From Archangium sp. (GTDB lineage Bacteria; Myxococcota; Myxococcia; Myxococcales; Myxococcaceae): 9,035 nt of DNA. Below are positions 1-5,765 of this stretch, piece after piece. A program made the position numbers and the translations under genes. The notes beneath the pieces were generated by a model. That model ran no database searches. It saw only the letters and a list, made by a program, of their open reading frames with translations, and was not told the DNA's origin. The stretch covers positions 1 to 9,035 of the forward strand of contig JAEUJR010000479.1 of assembly GCA_016793585.1 (NCBI GenBank), written 5' to 3'. The first letter of the stretch is position 1, and every line of letters begins with the position of its first letter.

Positions 1-1
1 C

Positions 2-310
2 GGCGTCGCTTTCGGAGCGGGCTTCGCGCTGACGTACCTGGGCTACGAGGTGCTGCACCGCCGCATTCACACGCACGCGCCCATCGCCGGCTACTTCGCG
101 TGGATGCGGAGGCACCACCTGCACCACCACGTCTCGCCGAAGGTGAACCACGGCGTCACCTCGGTGCTGTGGGACGTGGCGTTCGCGACGCACGAGGTGG
201 CCGAGCCCGTCGCGCTGCACTTCAAGCTCGCGCCGAAGTGGCTGCTCGACGACGCAGGAGAGATTCGCCCGCAGTTCGCCACCGAGTACCGGCTCGTCGG
301 GCGGCGCTGA
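2..310 (+). CDS. Fatty acid hydroxylase / sterol desaturase family protein (3' fragment)
   Basis: The gene is cut by the left window edge; 102 C-terminal residues are visible in the frame starting at base 2. The fragment carries the histidine clusters of the membrane di-iron fatty acid hydroxylase superfamily: an HRRIHTH cluster (fragment residues 19-25), an RRHHLHHH cluster (36-43), and the downstream N-H-G-V..LWDVAFAT block (49-63), which matches the family's usual N-x-G...WD..FGT end motif. In this family the histidines bind two irons and the enzyme hydroxylates or desaturates a lipid, sterol or carotenoid chain in the membrane; the substrate cannot be told from the fragment. The hydrophobic start of the fragment would be the end of a membrane segment. 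It ends with TGA at 308-310, 52 bp before the next plus-strand gene, so the two may be co-transcribed. Sure of the family, not of the substrate. Confidence 0.85.
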   Translation, partial: GVAFGAGFALTYLGYEVLHRRIHTHAPIAGYFAWMRRHHLHHHVSPKVNHGVTSVLWDVAFATHEVAEPVALHFKLAPKWLLDDAGEIRPQFATEYRLVGRR

Positions 311-362
311 GAAAGTCGCAGGCGCTGACACAGCGGTGACGTGCCATGCGCACGGTGCGACC

Positions 363-1031
363 ATGAGCGCCCTGACCGCAGCCCCCCTTCCGCTGCCCAA
401 GCCGCTGCTGCGCGGCGTGTCGCACCAGGTCTTCTTCTTCGTGGCGCTCGTCGCGGGCGGGCTGCTCGTCGGCGCGGCGCACGGGGTCGCCGCGAAGGTC
501 GGGTGCGCCATCTACGCCGTGAGCCTGGCGACGCTGCTGGGCGTGAGCGCGCTCTATCACCGGCCGACCTGGTCGCTTCGGGCGCGGGCGCGCATGCGTC
601 GGCTCGACCACTCGGCCATCTTCGTGCTCATCGCCGGCACGTACACCCCGATGGCGCTCACGCTGCCCGACGAGCTGTCGAAGACGATGCTGCTGGTGGC
701 GTGGGTGGGCGGCGCCCTCGGCGTGTTGCGCGCGTTGTTCTGGGTGCACGCGCCGAAGTGGCTGGTCGCGGTGCTCGCGCTCGCCATGGGGTGGGTCGCG
801 CTGCTCTACCTGCCGACGGTGGGCCGCATCGCGGGCACGCCCGTGCTCGTCTTCATGGGCATCGGCGGAGTGCTGTACTCACTCGGTGCGCTCGCGTACG
901 CGTTTCGCAAGCCCGACCCGTGGCCGCGCGTGTTCGGGTACCACGAGGTGTTTCACGCCTTCGTCGTCGCCGCGGCGGTGTGTCACTTCGTCGCCGTCGT
1001 GCTTGCCCTGCCGTCGATGCGCGTCAGCTGA
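363..1031 (+). CDS. trhA: TrhA/hemolysin III family (PAQR-type) integral membrane protein
   Basis: A 222-residue protein with about seven hydrophobic segments, the usual size and topology of the YqfA/TrhA/HlyIII family, bacterial relatives of the PAQR (adiponectin-receptor) proteins. Family motifs visible are RGVSHQVFFF (17-26), SALYHRPTW (62-70), LDHSAIFVLIAGTYTP (81-96) and GYHEVFHAF (192-200). H66, H194 and H198, with D82, match the expected zinc-binding set in the membrane core. The 'hemolysin' name is historical; bacterial TrhA has been linked to membrane energetics and lipid homeostasis. Start: ATG at 363 is chosen because the family N-terminus begins near here; an in-frame GTG at 336 would add nine poorly hydrophobic residues. 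Neither has a good Shine-Dalgarno sequence. The stop lies three bases from the stop of the convergent minus-strand gene. The upstream hydroxylase fragment suggests a membrane-lipid context (inference). Confidence 0.88.
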   Translation: MSALTAAPLPLPKPLLRGVSHQVFFFVALVAGGLLVGAAHGVAAKVGCAIYAVSLATLLGVSALYHRPTWSLRARARMRRLDHSAIFVLIAGTYTPMALTLPDELSKTMLLVAWVGGALGVLRALFWVHAPKWLVAVLALAMGWVALLYLPTVGRIAGTPVLVFMGIGGVLYSLGALAYAFRKPDPWPRVFGYHEVFHAFVVAAAVCHFVAVVLALPSMRVS

Positions 1032-1034
1032 CCA

Positions 1035-2186
1035 TCACTGGCAGACGCCGGTGCCGTTGGGCTGCGGCACACACGAGCGCTGTACGAGACAGGTCTCATC
1101 GGCCCAGCCTCCATCGGCCTGACAGAGGCGAACGCCGTCGGCAGCGGTCACCACTGGCGCGCAGACGAAGACTCCGGGTCGAATGGCAGGGTTCGAGTCG
1201 TCGCAGTCGTTGCCCAGCACCGAGAGGCCCGGCGCCAGCTCGCACCGTTCGACGGGCCGACCAGCGCCATGGCCGTCGAGGTCGCTGTCGGTGAAGAAGG
1301 GTCGGGTGACGCCTTCGTCGGTCTCGCCGTCGCAGTCGTCGTCGCGGCTGTTGCACGTCTCCGAGGCGTTGGGGTTCACCTCGAAGCGCGAGTCGTCGCA
1401 GTCGCGGCCCTGCACGTAGGTGGCGCTGCCCGGCCGTCGAACCACCTCGACCGGCGACCACCGCTGCGTGCCCCCGTCAGACGTGCACAAGACGCCCTCG
1501 TTGGGTCCCAAGACGTTGCGGCAGCTCGAGCGGGCGTAGCCGTCGCCATCGAGGTCGCTGTCTCCCCACCCCCGCAGCGGGTCGACCTCGCCCACGGTGC
1601 ACGGGTTGCAGTCTTCATCGACCTCGAGCGCGTCGCACACCTCTCGAACGCCCGGGTTCACTCGCTGGTTGCCGTCGTCGCAGTCATCGCCGCCGCACGA
1701 CGCCGCCGGGTGCCCATCATTGTCGGAGTCCTGGCAGGGGCCCGCGTCACTTCGAGCGCACCTGGCGGGCACGACACGCGCGACGCCGGGCGCGTACTCG
1801 AGCACGCGCGCTTCGGTGCAGGCGACCGACGGGCACAACGGAGGGCCCGGCTTGCACCCCATCGCATCGACGTCGGCGTCGCCGCTGCGGCACAGCTCGG
1901 CCCCGTTGCACGCGAGCCCGTCACTGCAGTCGGCGTCGCTCGAGCAGCGGGCCCGGCAGACCTGCAGCCGCTCGGAGCAGAAGAGCCCCGCCGGGCACGA
2001 GAAGACGCTGGCGACACACCCCTTCGCGTCGGCGCCCGGCCCGCCAGGCGCGCAGCGCTCGGTGCCGTTGCAGAACACGCCGTCCTGACACTGTTGGTCC
2101 GACGTGCAGACGGCCATCATGGTGGGCCCGCACGAGAGCGCGCAGAGCGACAGGAGCACGAGGCCAGAGGGCAGGCGGGTTCGCAT
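1035..2186 (-). CDS. Cys-rich MopE-like lipoprotein with putative metal-binding repeats
   Basis: A 383-residue exported protein. Residues 1-19 form a hydrophobic signal ending in A-L-S-C19, an imperfect lipobox, so surface or outer-membrane anchoring is likely but not certain. Residues 27-134 are two tandem 54-residue units of pattern CxSDxxCxDGxxCNGxExC. Residues 151-331 hold three blocks of the MopE-type 'putative metal-binding' motif (Pfam PF11617 family): DSDNDG...DDCDD (153-171), DSDLDGDG...RDCDD...NP..SETC..RDDDCDGETDEG (209-292) and TDSDLDG...NDCDDSNPAIRPG (299-338). Such Asp-rich loops resemble calcium-binding loops; the family is named after copper-associated MopE of Methylococcus, but the metal here is unknown. 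After C19 there are 34 cysteines, an even number that fits extensive disulfide bonding. It is the last gene of the minus-strand group, 45 bp behind the YdeI-like gene. No clear Shine-Dalgarno sequence; a hairpin fills the space before the ATG. Confidence 0.85.
   Translation of the reverse strand: MRTRLPSGLVLLSLCALSCGPTMMAVCTSDQQCQDGVFCNGTERCAPGGPGADAKGCVASVFSCPAGLFCSERLQVCRARCSSDADCSDGLACNGAELCRSGDADVDAMGCKPGPPLCPSVACTEARVLEYAPGVARVVPARCARSDAGPCQDSDNDGHPAASCGGDDCDDGNQRVNPGVREVCDALEVDEDCNPCTVGEVDPLRGWGDSDLDGDGYARSSCRNVLGPNEGVLCTSDGGTQRWSPVEVVRRPGSATYVQGRDCDDSRFEVNPNASETCNSRDDDCDGETDEGVTRPFFTDSDLDGHGAGRPVERCELAPGLSVLGNDCDDSNPAIRPGVFVCAPVVTAADGVRLCQADGGWADETCLVQRSCVPQPNGTGVCQ
1785..2108 (-). repeat. 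Tandem 54-residue Cys repeat inside the MopE-like gene (two units)
   Basis: Residues 27-80 (bases 2108-1947) and 81-134 (1946-1785) are a direct duplication. Cysteines at 27, 33, 39, 45, 57 and 64 recur exactly 54 residues later at 81, 87, 93, 99, 111 and 118. The first four cysteines of each unit are evenly spaced six residues apart. Sequence is shared around them (SD, DG, CNG, E-x-C), so this is a true internal duplication, not just similar composition. The match decays after the sixth cysteine. Confidence 0.85.
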
Positions 2187-2224
2187 GGGGCCGCACGCTA
2201 CCAGCTGGTCGCTGGCCCCTCATG
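2184..2224 (-). promoter_or_regulatory. Hairpin in the YdeI-like/MopE-like gap, reaching the MopE-like start codon
   Basis: GGGGCC at 2187-2192 pairs with GGCCCC at 2214-2219. The stem extends by CAT (2184-2186, the complement of the MopE-like ATG) pairing with ATG at 2222-2224 across a two-base bulge. The loop contains the perfect 10-bp palindrome ACCAGCTGGT (2200-2209). In the minus-strand transcript the 3' arm includes the start codon, and no Shine-Dalgarno sequence lies outside the stem. It could weaken translation of the MopE-like gene or terminate transcription behind the YdeI-like gene; there is no U-tract, so intrinsic termination is doubtful. Confidence 0.4.
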
Positions 2225-2231
2225 GGCTGCT

Positions 2232-2864
2232 TCAGTGACGCTCGTTGAAGCCGCGGCCGGCGCGAATGGCTTCGGCGCACGCGTCGACGCGGCGCTCACG
2301 GGTCGCTGCCTGCTTCGCGCCCGAGATGTGCAGCACGTGGCTGCGCTGCCGGCCCGGCGTCAACGCCTCGAAGGCCTGCTTCAGCGCAGCGTCGCGTGCG
2401 AACCGGGCCACCAGCTCGTCGGGCAAGGTGGCTTTCGCGGTCTTCGGAGCGACCTTCACGCCCGCGCGCTCGAGCTCGATGGCCTGCTCGATGAATCGCT
2501 TGGCCGCTGCCCCGTGCGTCTTCACGTCGGCGAGCGTGCGGAACTTCAGGAAGCGTACGTGCTGGGAGTTCGGGCCTGGCGACTCGAGCAGCCCATCGTC
2601 GTCCTGCATCACCGCGCCCCTGAAGAAGCTCAGCGCGCAGAACTCCTTGAACGAGACCAGCATCACCACGTTCTTGCCGCCGACCGAGTAGGTGGGAGAG
2701 CCCCACTTCATCTCTTCCACCAGCTCGGTCGCGTTCAGGAGCGCGCGCAGCGCCACCAGCGGCTTCGCCCAGAGGTGCACCTTGCACTCCGGCGTCTGGA
2801 ACTTCTCGCAGCGGCCGCAGCCGTCGCGCAGGTAGCTGTCGACGCTCGTGTTGTTCATTGCCAT
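2232..2864 (-). CDS. DUF1801 / YdeI-OmdA family protein
   Basis: A 210-residue soluble protein with no signal peptide. Residues about 10-130 resemble the DUF1801 fold (hydrophobic core with EEMKWGSPTYSVGGKNVVML at 50-69 and the FKEFCALSFFRGA strand region at 72-84). Residues about 147-207 match the C-terminal YdeI/OmdA ('bacteriocin-protection, YdeI or OmpD-associated') domain: LPDELVARFARDAALKQAFEALTPGRQRSHVLHISGAK is spread over 147-184, followed by the R-x-x-R-V-D-A-C..I..G end. The biochemical function of this family is not established. The N-terminus has an extra CGRCEKF...C cluster (C16, C19, C27) that could bind metal or be redox-active (inference). Start: ATG at 2864 directly follows the TGA of the outer-membrane protein gene (zero gap) and has AAGG eight bases upstream; ATG at 2858 is the alternative. 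The junction implies co-transcription and probably translational coupling. Confidence 0.82.
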   Translation of the reverse strand: MAMNNTSVDSYLRDGCGRCEKFQTPECKVHLWAKPLVALRALLNATELVEEMKWGSPTYSVGGKNVVMLVSFKEFCALSFFRGAVMQDDDGLLESPGPNSQHVRFLKFRTLADVKTHGAAAKRFIEQAIELERAGVKVAPKTAKATLPDELVARFARDAALKQAFEALTPGRQRSHVLHISGAKQAATRERRVDACAEAIRAGRGFNERH

Positions 2865-4532
2865 TCAGAAGACCTTGTTGAGCCAGACCAGCAGACCGGT
2901 ACTGAAGCGCCCACTCGAGAGCAACGAGAAGTTCAGGAACAGGTCGAGCTGGAAGATGCCCTCGATGAGCACGTGCGCCGTCGGCCCGATGCCGGCGCCA
3001 AACCGGGGAATCGTCGTGCCCGTGTCGCGCTGCTCCTCACCGAACGCGAGCGCGTTGGCGAAGAGGCCCACCTTCGCGATGTCGCGCACCAGGCTGTACC
3101 GGAACTCGGCGCGTACACCGCCGGCCTTCTGCACCCAGATGTCTCCGAAGACGGCGGGCAGGTGTTCGCCCAGCACCTCTTCGAAGGGGAACATCACGTC
3201 GCCGCTCATCCACGTGCCCTTCGCGCGAACCCACACGTCGTGCCAGCCGATGGGCACGACGAGCTGGTAGCCAAGGCGCGCTTCGGCGAACGGCGGCAGG
3301 TCGAAGCGGGTGACGTTGGCCGACAGCCGGCCCTCGAGGAACAGCGCGTGGCGGCGGTCGTAGCGGCTGTCGCCGTCGAAGAAGATGAGGTCGAGCCGGC
3401 CCTCGACGAAGTTCCGCAGGCGTGTGGGGTCGGCGACGGTGAAGGGCGGCGGCGCCCCGAGCGGCGCGGCCAGGCCCCCGACGATGAAGTACTGCATGCC
3501 CGCGCCGGCGAAGAGCGAGAGCGAGCGCCACGGCCGCACCTGCAGGTTGAACGAGAGCTCGCTGCGCAGGGCGAAGTAGTTCTCGAGGCCGAGGTCGCGC
3601 CGCTGCCGCGCGATGCCCTCGGTGTGCAGCGAGAGGAACCCGCGCGAGGTTCCGCTCTCGTCGAGGGCCGGGGAGTACCAGAGCGCGTCGGCGATGAGCC
3701 GAGACGGGAAGACGTAGATGTTGTTCTGCGGCAGGTCGTTGCGCAGGCCGAGCCCGCCCATGAGCGCGACGCGCCAGCGGTCGTTGGTGAAGGCGAGCGA
3801 CTTCGACTGGTAGTTGAGCCCCACCTCGAGCCCATCCATCCAGCTCGTGCGCAGGTCGACACCGAGGCCGGTGCTCCACGCAGGCTCGCCGAAGGTGAAG
3901 TGCAGCTCGAAGCGCTGCTGCGGCTGAATGATGGAGCGGCCCGCGATGACGATGGTGGGCGCCTCGACGACCTGCACTCCATCGTGTTTCGGCGACTCGG
4001 TCTCGATGAGCTCCCACGTGGGCGCGTCGATGCCGAGCTCCTGCGCGCGGCGGGCGACCTCGCGCTCGAGTTGTGGCCGGTTGAACACCTCTTTCGGCAG
4101 GTCGAGGGCGATCTTGAAGCGCAGCATCGGCAGGGTGAAGCGGCCGCGGAAGACGACCTTCTCGAGGCGCCCTTCGTCGATGCGCACGGTGAGGCCGCCG
4201 TCTTCGAGCGCGACCGAGACGTGCGACAGCTCGTAGCCGCTCTTGAGCAGGAAGCGTTGCAGCTGATCAGCCACGAGCTGGGCGGTCTGCGGCTCGGGCA
4301 GCGACTCGGGTGGCACGTCGAGCACCGCGCGGTACACGTCGTCGGTCAGCACGAGGTTGCCGACGAACCGAATGGGGAAGGGTGGCTTGGTGAGCGTGAC
4401 GCCGCCCTTGAGGAGCGGCCCGTCGGGAACGCCGCCGTCGAGCTCGGGCGCGACGACCACGTCACCTGCGTCGACAGGCTCGGGCGACGGTTCGGTCTGA
4501 GCCAGCAGAGCGCTGAGGAGCAGCGGCCACAT
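2865..4532 (-). CDS. Outer-membrane beta-barrel protein with POTRA-like N-terminus (Omp85/TpsB-TamA type)
   Basis: A 555-residue protein with a short signal peptide (MWPLLLSALLA, cleavage near residue 11) and an acidic Pro-rich linker (12-48). Residues about 52-130 read as a POTRA-like domain: F-x-G-N-L-V-L-T-D-D-V-Y, then ...LKSGYELSHVSVALEDGGL, then RIDEGRLEKVVFRG. A second, less clear unit follows (131-178, with PKEVFNRPQLEREVARRAQ). From about 200 to the end the sequence alternates as amphipathic beta strands, enough for a barrel of roughly 16 strands. It ends in ...LLVWLNKVF with a C-terminal phenylalanine, the recognition signature for BAM-dependent outer-membrane insertion. It is shorter than BamA (about 800 residues) and close to TpsB/TamA-like two-POTRA proteins. 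A secretion or insertion role is inferred; no TpsA partner is visible. The start has no strong Shine-Dalgarno sequence; no earlier in-frame start exists. It heads the probable three-gene operon. Confidence 0.82.
   Translation of the reverse strand: MWPLLLSALLAQTEPSPEPVDAGDVVVAPELDGGVPDGPLLKGGVTLTKPPFPIRFVGNLVLTDDVYRAVLDVPPESLPEPQTAQLVADQLQRFLLKSGYELSHVSVALEDGGLTVRIDEGRLEKVVFRGRFTLPMLRFKIALDLPKEVFNRPQLEREVARRAQELGIDAPTWELIETESPKHDGVQVVEAPTIVIAGRSIIQPQQRFELHFTFGEPAWSTGLGVDLRTSWMDGLEVGLNYQSKSLAFTNDRWRVALMGGLGLRNDLPQNNIYVFPSRLIADALWYSPALDESGTSRGFLSLHTEGIARQRRDLGLENYFALRSELSFNLQVRPWRSLSLFAGAGMQYFIVGGLAAPLGAPPPFTVADPTRLRNFVEGRLDLIFFDGDSRYDRRHALFLEGRLSANVTRFDLPPFAEARLGYQLVVPIGWHDVWVRAKGTWMSGDVMFPFEEVLGEHLPAVFGDIWVQKAGGVRAEFRYSLVRDIAKVGLFANALAFGEEQRDTGTTIPRFGAGIGPTAHVLIEGIFQLDLFLNFSLLSSGRFSTGLLVWLNKVF
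2873..2876 (-). promoter_or_regulatory. Shine-Dalgarno (AAGG) for the YdeI-like gene
   Basis: AAGG on the minus strand lies eight bases before ATG 2864, inside the last codons of the outer-membrane protein gene. The spacing favours ATG 2864 over ATG 2858. Confidence 0.5.
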
Positions 4533-4583
4533 CGGCCCATGATGATGACACGTCCTGCGCCGGGCTCCTCGTTTCCGCCCCGC

Positions 4584-5399
4584 TCAGGGCCGCGCCGCTG
4601 TCAGGAACTCATCGAGCGAGGGCCTGAGCAGCGGGCTGGTACCGCCAGTCTTCGCGCGGAGCGCCGCCGGAGTCATCGAGACGCGTGCACGCACGTCCCG
4701 AGTCAGGTGAGCTTGATCCGCATAGCCGGTCTCGACGGCGACGCGCGCCGCAGCGGTGTCTGCCGTGACGAGCGCGTGAACGGCACGACGTACACGCGAG
4801 AGGCCCTGACATCGGCCCGGCGGTACGCCCACGGTGCCGGCGAACAGGCGGCGAAGCGAGCGCTCGGAGCACGCCACCTCGTTCGCGACCGTGCGGAGCA
4901 GGGCCTCGGGCTCGGAGCGCATCACGACGAGGAGCGCTTGCGTGGCTGCTGCGCACTCGGCGCTCCGCGGTGCCGCGTCGAGCCACGACCCGAGCGCAGC
5001 AGCCATCGCCTCGACCGACCGTTCGCGCATGATGGCGTTCAACCGGCGGTGCCCCACTGCTGCGAGCGGTGACACGCGGTCACGCAGAGAACCCACCGGC
5101 ACGCCGAGCAGCTCGGTGACGACGCCAGGGAGCAGCCGCGCCACGACGACGTGCTCGAGCCCGGTGGTCGACTTCAGCAACGCGCGTGTCGAAGGGCCGA
5201 CCAGCACCGCGCGCCGCACCCCATCACGCCGGGCAATCACCAGGTCGGCGGTGCCGTCAGGCAGGGTCAGGTAGTGCGGCGGAAGCGACGACGAACCGTT
5301 CTCCACGCTCCACACGAACCCACGCGCGTGCGCACACACCTGGCCGATTCCTTCAAGACGTGCGGCGGGAAGGGGCGTCACCATCGTCGCCATGATCAT
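4584..5399 (-). CDS. AraC family transcriptional regulator
   Basis: A 271-residue protein. Residues about 20-120 form an N-terminal sensor region of the DUF6597 kind (ARGFVWSVE...LPDGTADLVIARR, 25-58). The C-terminal AraC DNA-binding domain has two helix-turn-helix units: TVANEVACSERSLRRLFAGT with VGVPPGR (170-196), and ARVAVETGYADQAHLTRDV followed by SMTPAALRA (218-249), matching the family's G(F/Y)xDQxHxxRxF...TPxxxR signature. Start: ATG at 5399 is chosen because GGAG lies seven bases upstream; in-frame ATGs at 5393 and 5384 are alternatives. With ATG 5399 the gene overlaps the start of the divergent VOC gene by 8 bp. The second HTH has Leu-Thr-Arg where Phe-x-Arg is usual, a mild variation. 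It likely controls the VOC gene, itself, and possibly the outer-membrane operon 51 bp downstream (inference from position). The inducer is unknown. Confidence 0.9.
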   Translation of the reverse strand: MIMATMVTPLPAARLEGIGQVCAHARGFVWSVENGSSSLPPHYLTLPDGTADLVIARRDGVRRAVLVGPSTRALLKSTTGLEHVVVARLLPGVVTELLGVPVGSLRDRVSPLAAVGHRRLNAIMRERSVEAMAAALGSWLDAAPRSAECAAATQALLVVMRSEPEALLRTVANEVACSERSLRRLFAGTVGVPPGRCQGLSRVRRAVHALVTADTAAARVAVETGYADQAHLTRDVRARVSMTPAALRAKTGGTSPLLRPSLDEFLTAARP

Positions 5400-5763
5400 C
5401 TCTCAACTCCGCATCGTGGCCGACGACTTCACCGCGACCTTCCGGTTCTATCGAGACACGCTCGGGCTCATCGCGCAGCCCGATGACGAGCGCGGTCCGT
5501 ACTCGAAGTTCACGGCAGCACGTGGCGACACAGCGCTCGCGCTCCAGTCGAGAAGCCATGCAGAGGCCGGCCTCGGTCCGCTTCGTCTGGGAGCAGGTGC
5601 CATCGTCGTGTTTCGAGTCGAAGACCTCGACACCACGCTCGCCCAGCTGCGCGCTCGCGGAGCGTCAGTGGTGGAAGCGCAGGTCGCGTGGGGCCGCATG
5701 CGGGTCGCCCACCTGCGAGACCCCGAGGGCACCGTCGTCGAACTGCAGCAGTGGAGCGCGTGA
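5392..5763 (+). CDS. VOC family protein (glyoxalase/bleomycin-resistance fold)
   Basis: A 123-residue single-domain protein with two beta-alpha-beta-beta-beta modules. Module one is LRIVADDFTATFRFYRDTLGL (6-26) followed by YSKFTAARGDTALAL; module two is GAIVVFRVEDLDTTLAQLRARGASV (69-93), ending HLRDPEGTVVELQQW (107-121). The DPEGTVVEL strand carries the conserved last metal ligand E117. The second-module ligand position usually held by His appears to be a hydrophobic residue (near I71), so a full metal-dependent lyase or dioxygenase site is unlikely; it may bind or shield a ligand, or use a reduced site (inference). The start ATG 5392 is fixed by the family N-terminus; the nearest purine-rich block (GGGAAGGGG, ending at 5375) is 16 bases upstream, which is far. 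It pairs divergently with the AraC gene and ends 2 bp from the stop of the convergent PilT-like gene. Confidence 0.88.
   Translation: MIISQLRIVADDFTATFRFYRDTLGLIAQPDDERGPYSKFTAARGDTALALQSRSHAEAGLGPLRLGAGAIVVFRVEDLDTTLAQLRARGASVVEAQVAWGRMRVAHLRDPEGTVVELQQWSA
5407..5410 (-). promoter_or_regulatory. Shine-Dalgarno (GGAG) for the AraC gene
   Basis: GGAG on the minus strand stands seven bases before ATG 5399, the optimal distance, and lies inside the divergent VOC coding region. It decides the AraC start and so the head-to-head overlap. Confidence 0.6.
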
Positions 5764-5765
5764 GC

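Noticed and set aside
1190..1690. Repeated GTCGTCGCAGTCG-type DNA words, first suspected as a direct-repeat array
   Set aside because: They are codons for the repeated D-C-D-D motif of the MopE-like protein, unevenly spaced; not a CRISPR or mobile-element repeat.
1269..5072. A 1267-codon open frame on the plus strand
   Set aside because: It runs antisense, codon for codon, through four well-supported minus-strand genes and shows low-complexity Arg/Ala/Val/Glu composition. It is open only because the sense genes avoid TTA, CTA and TCA in this phase.
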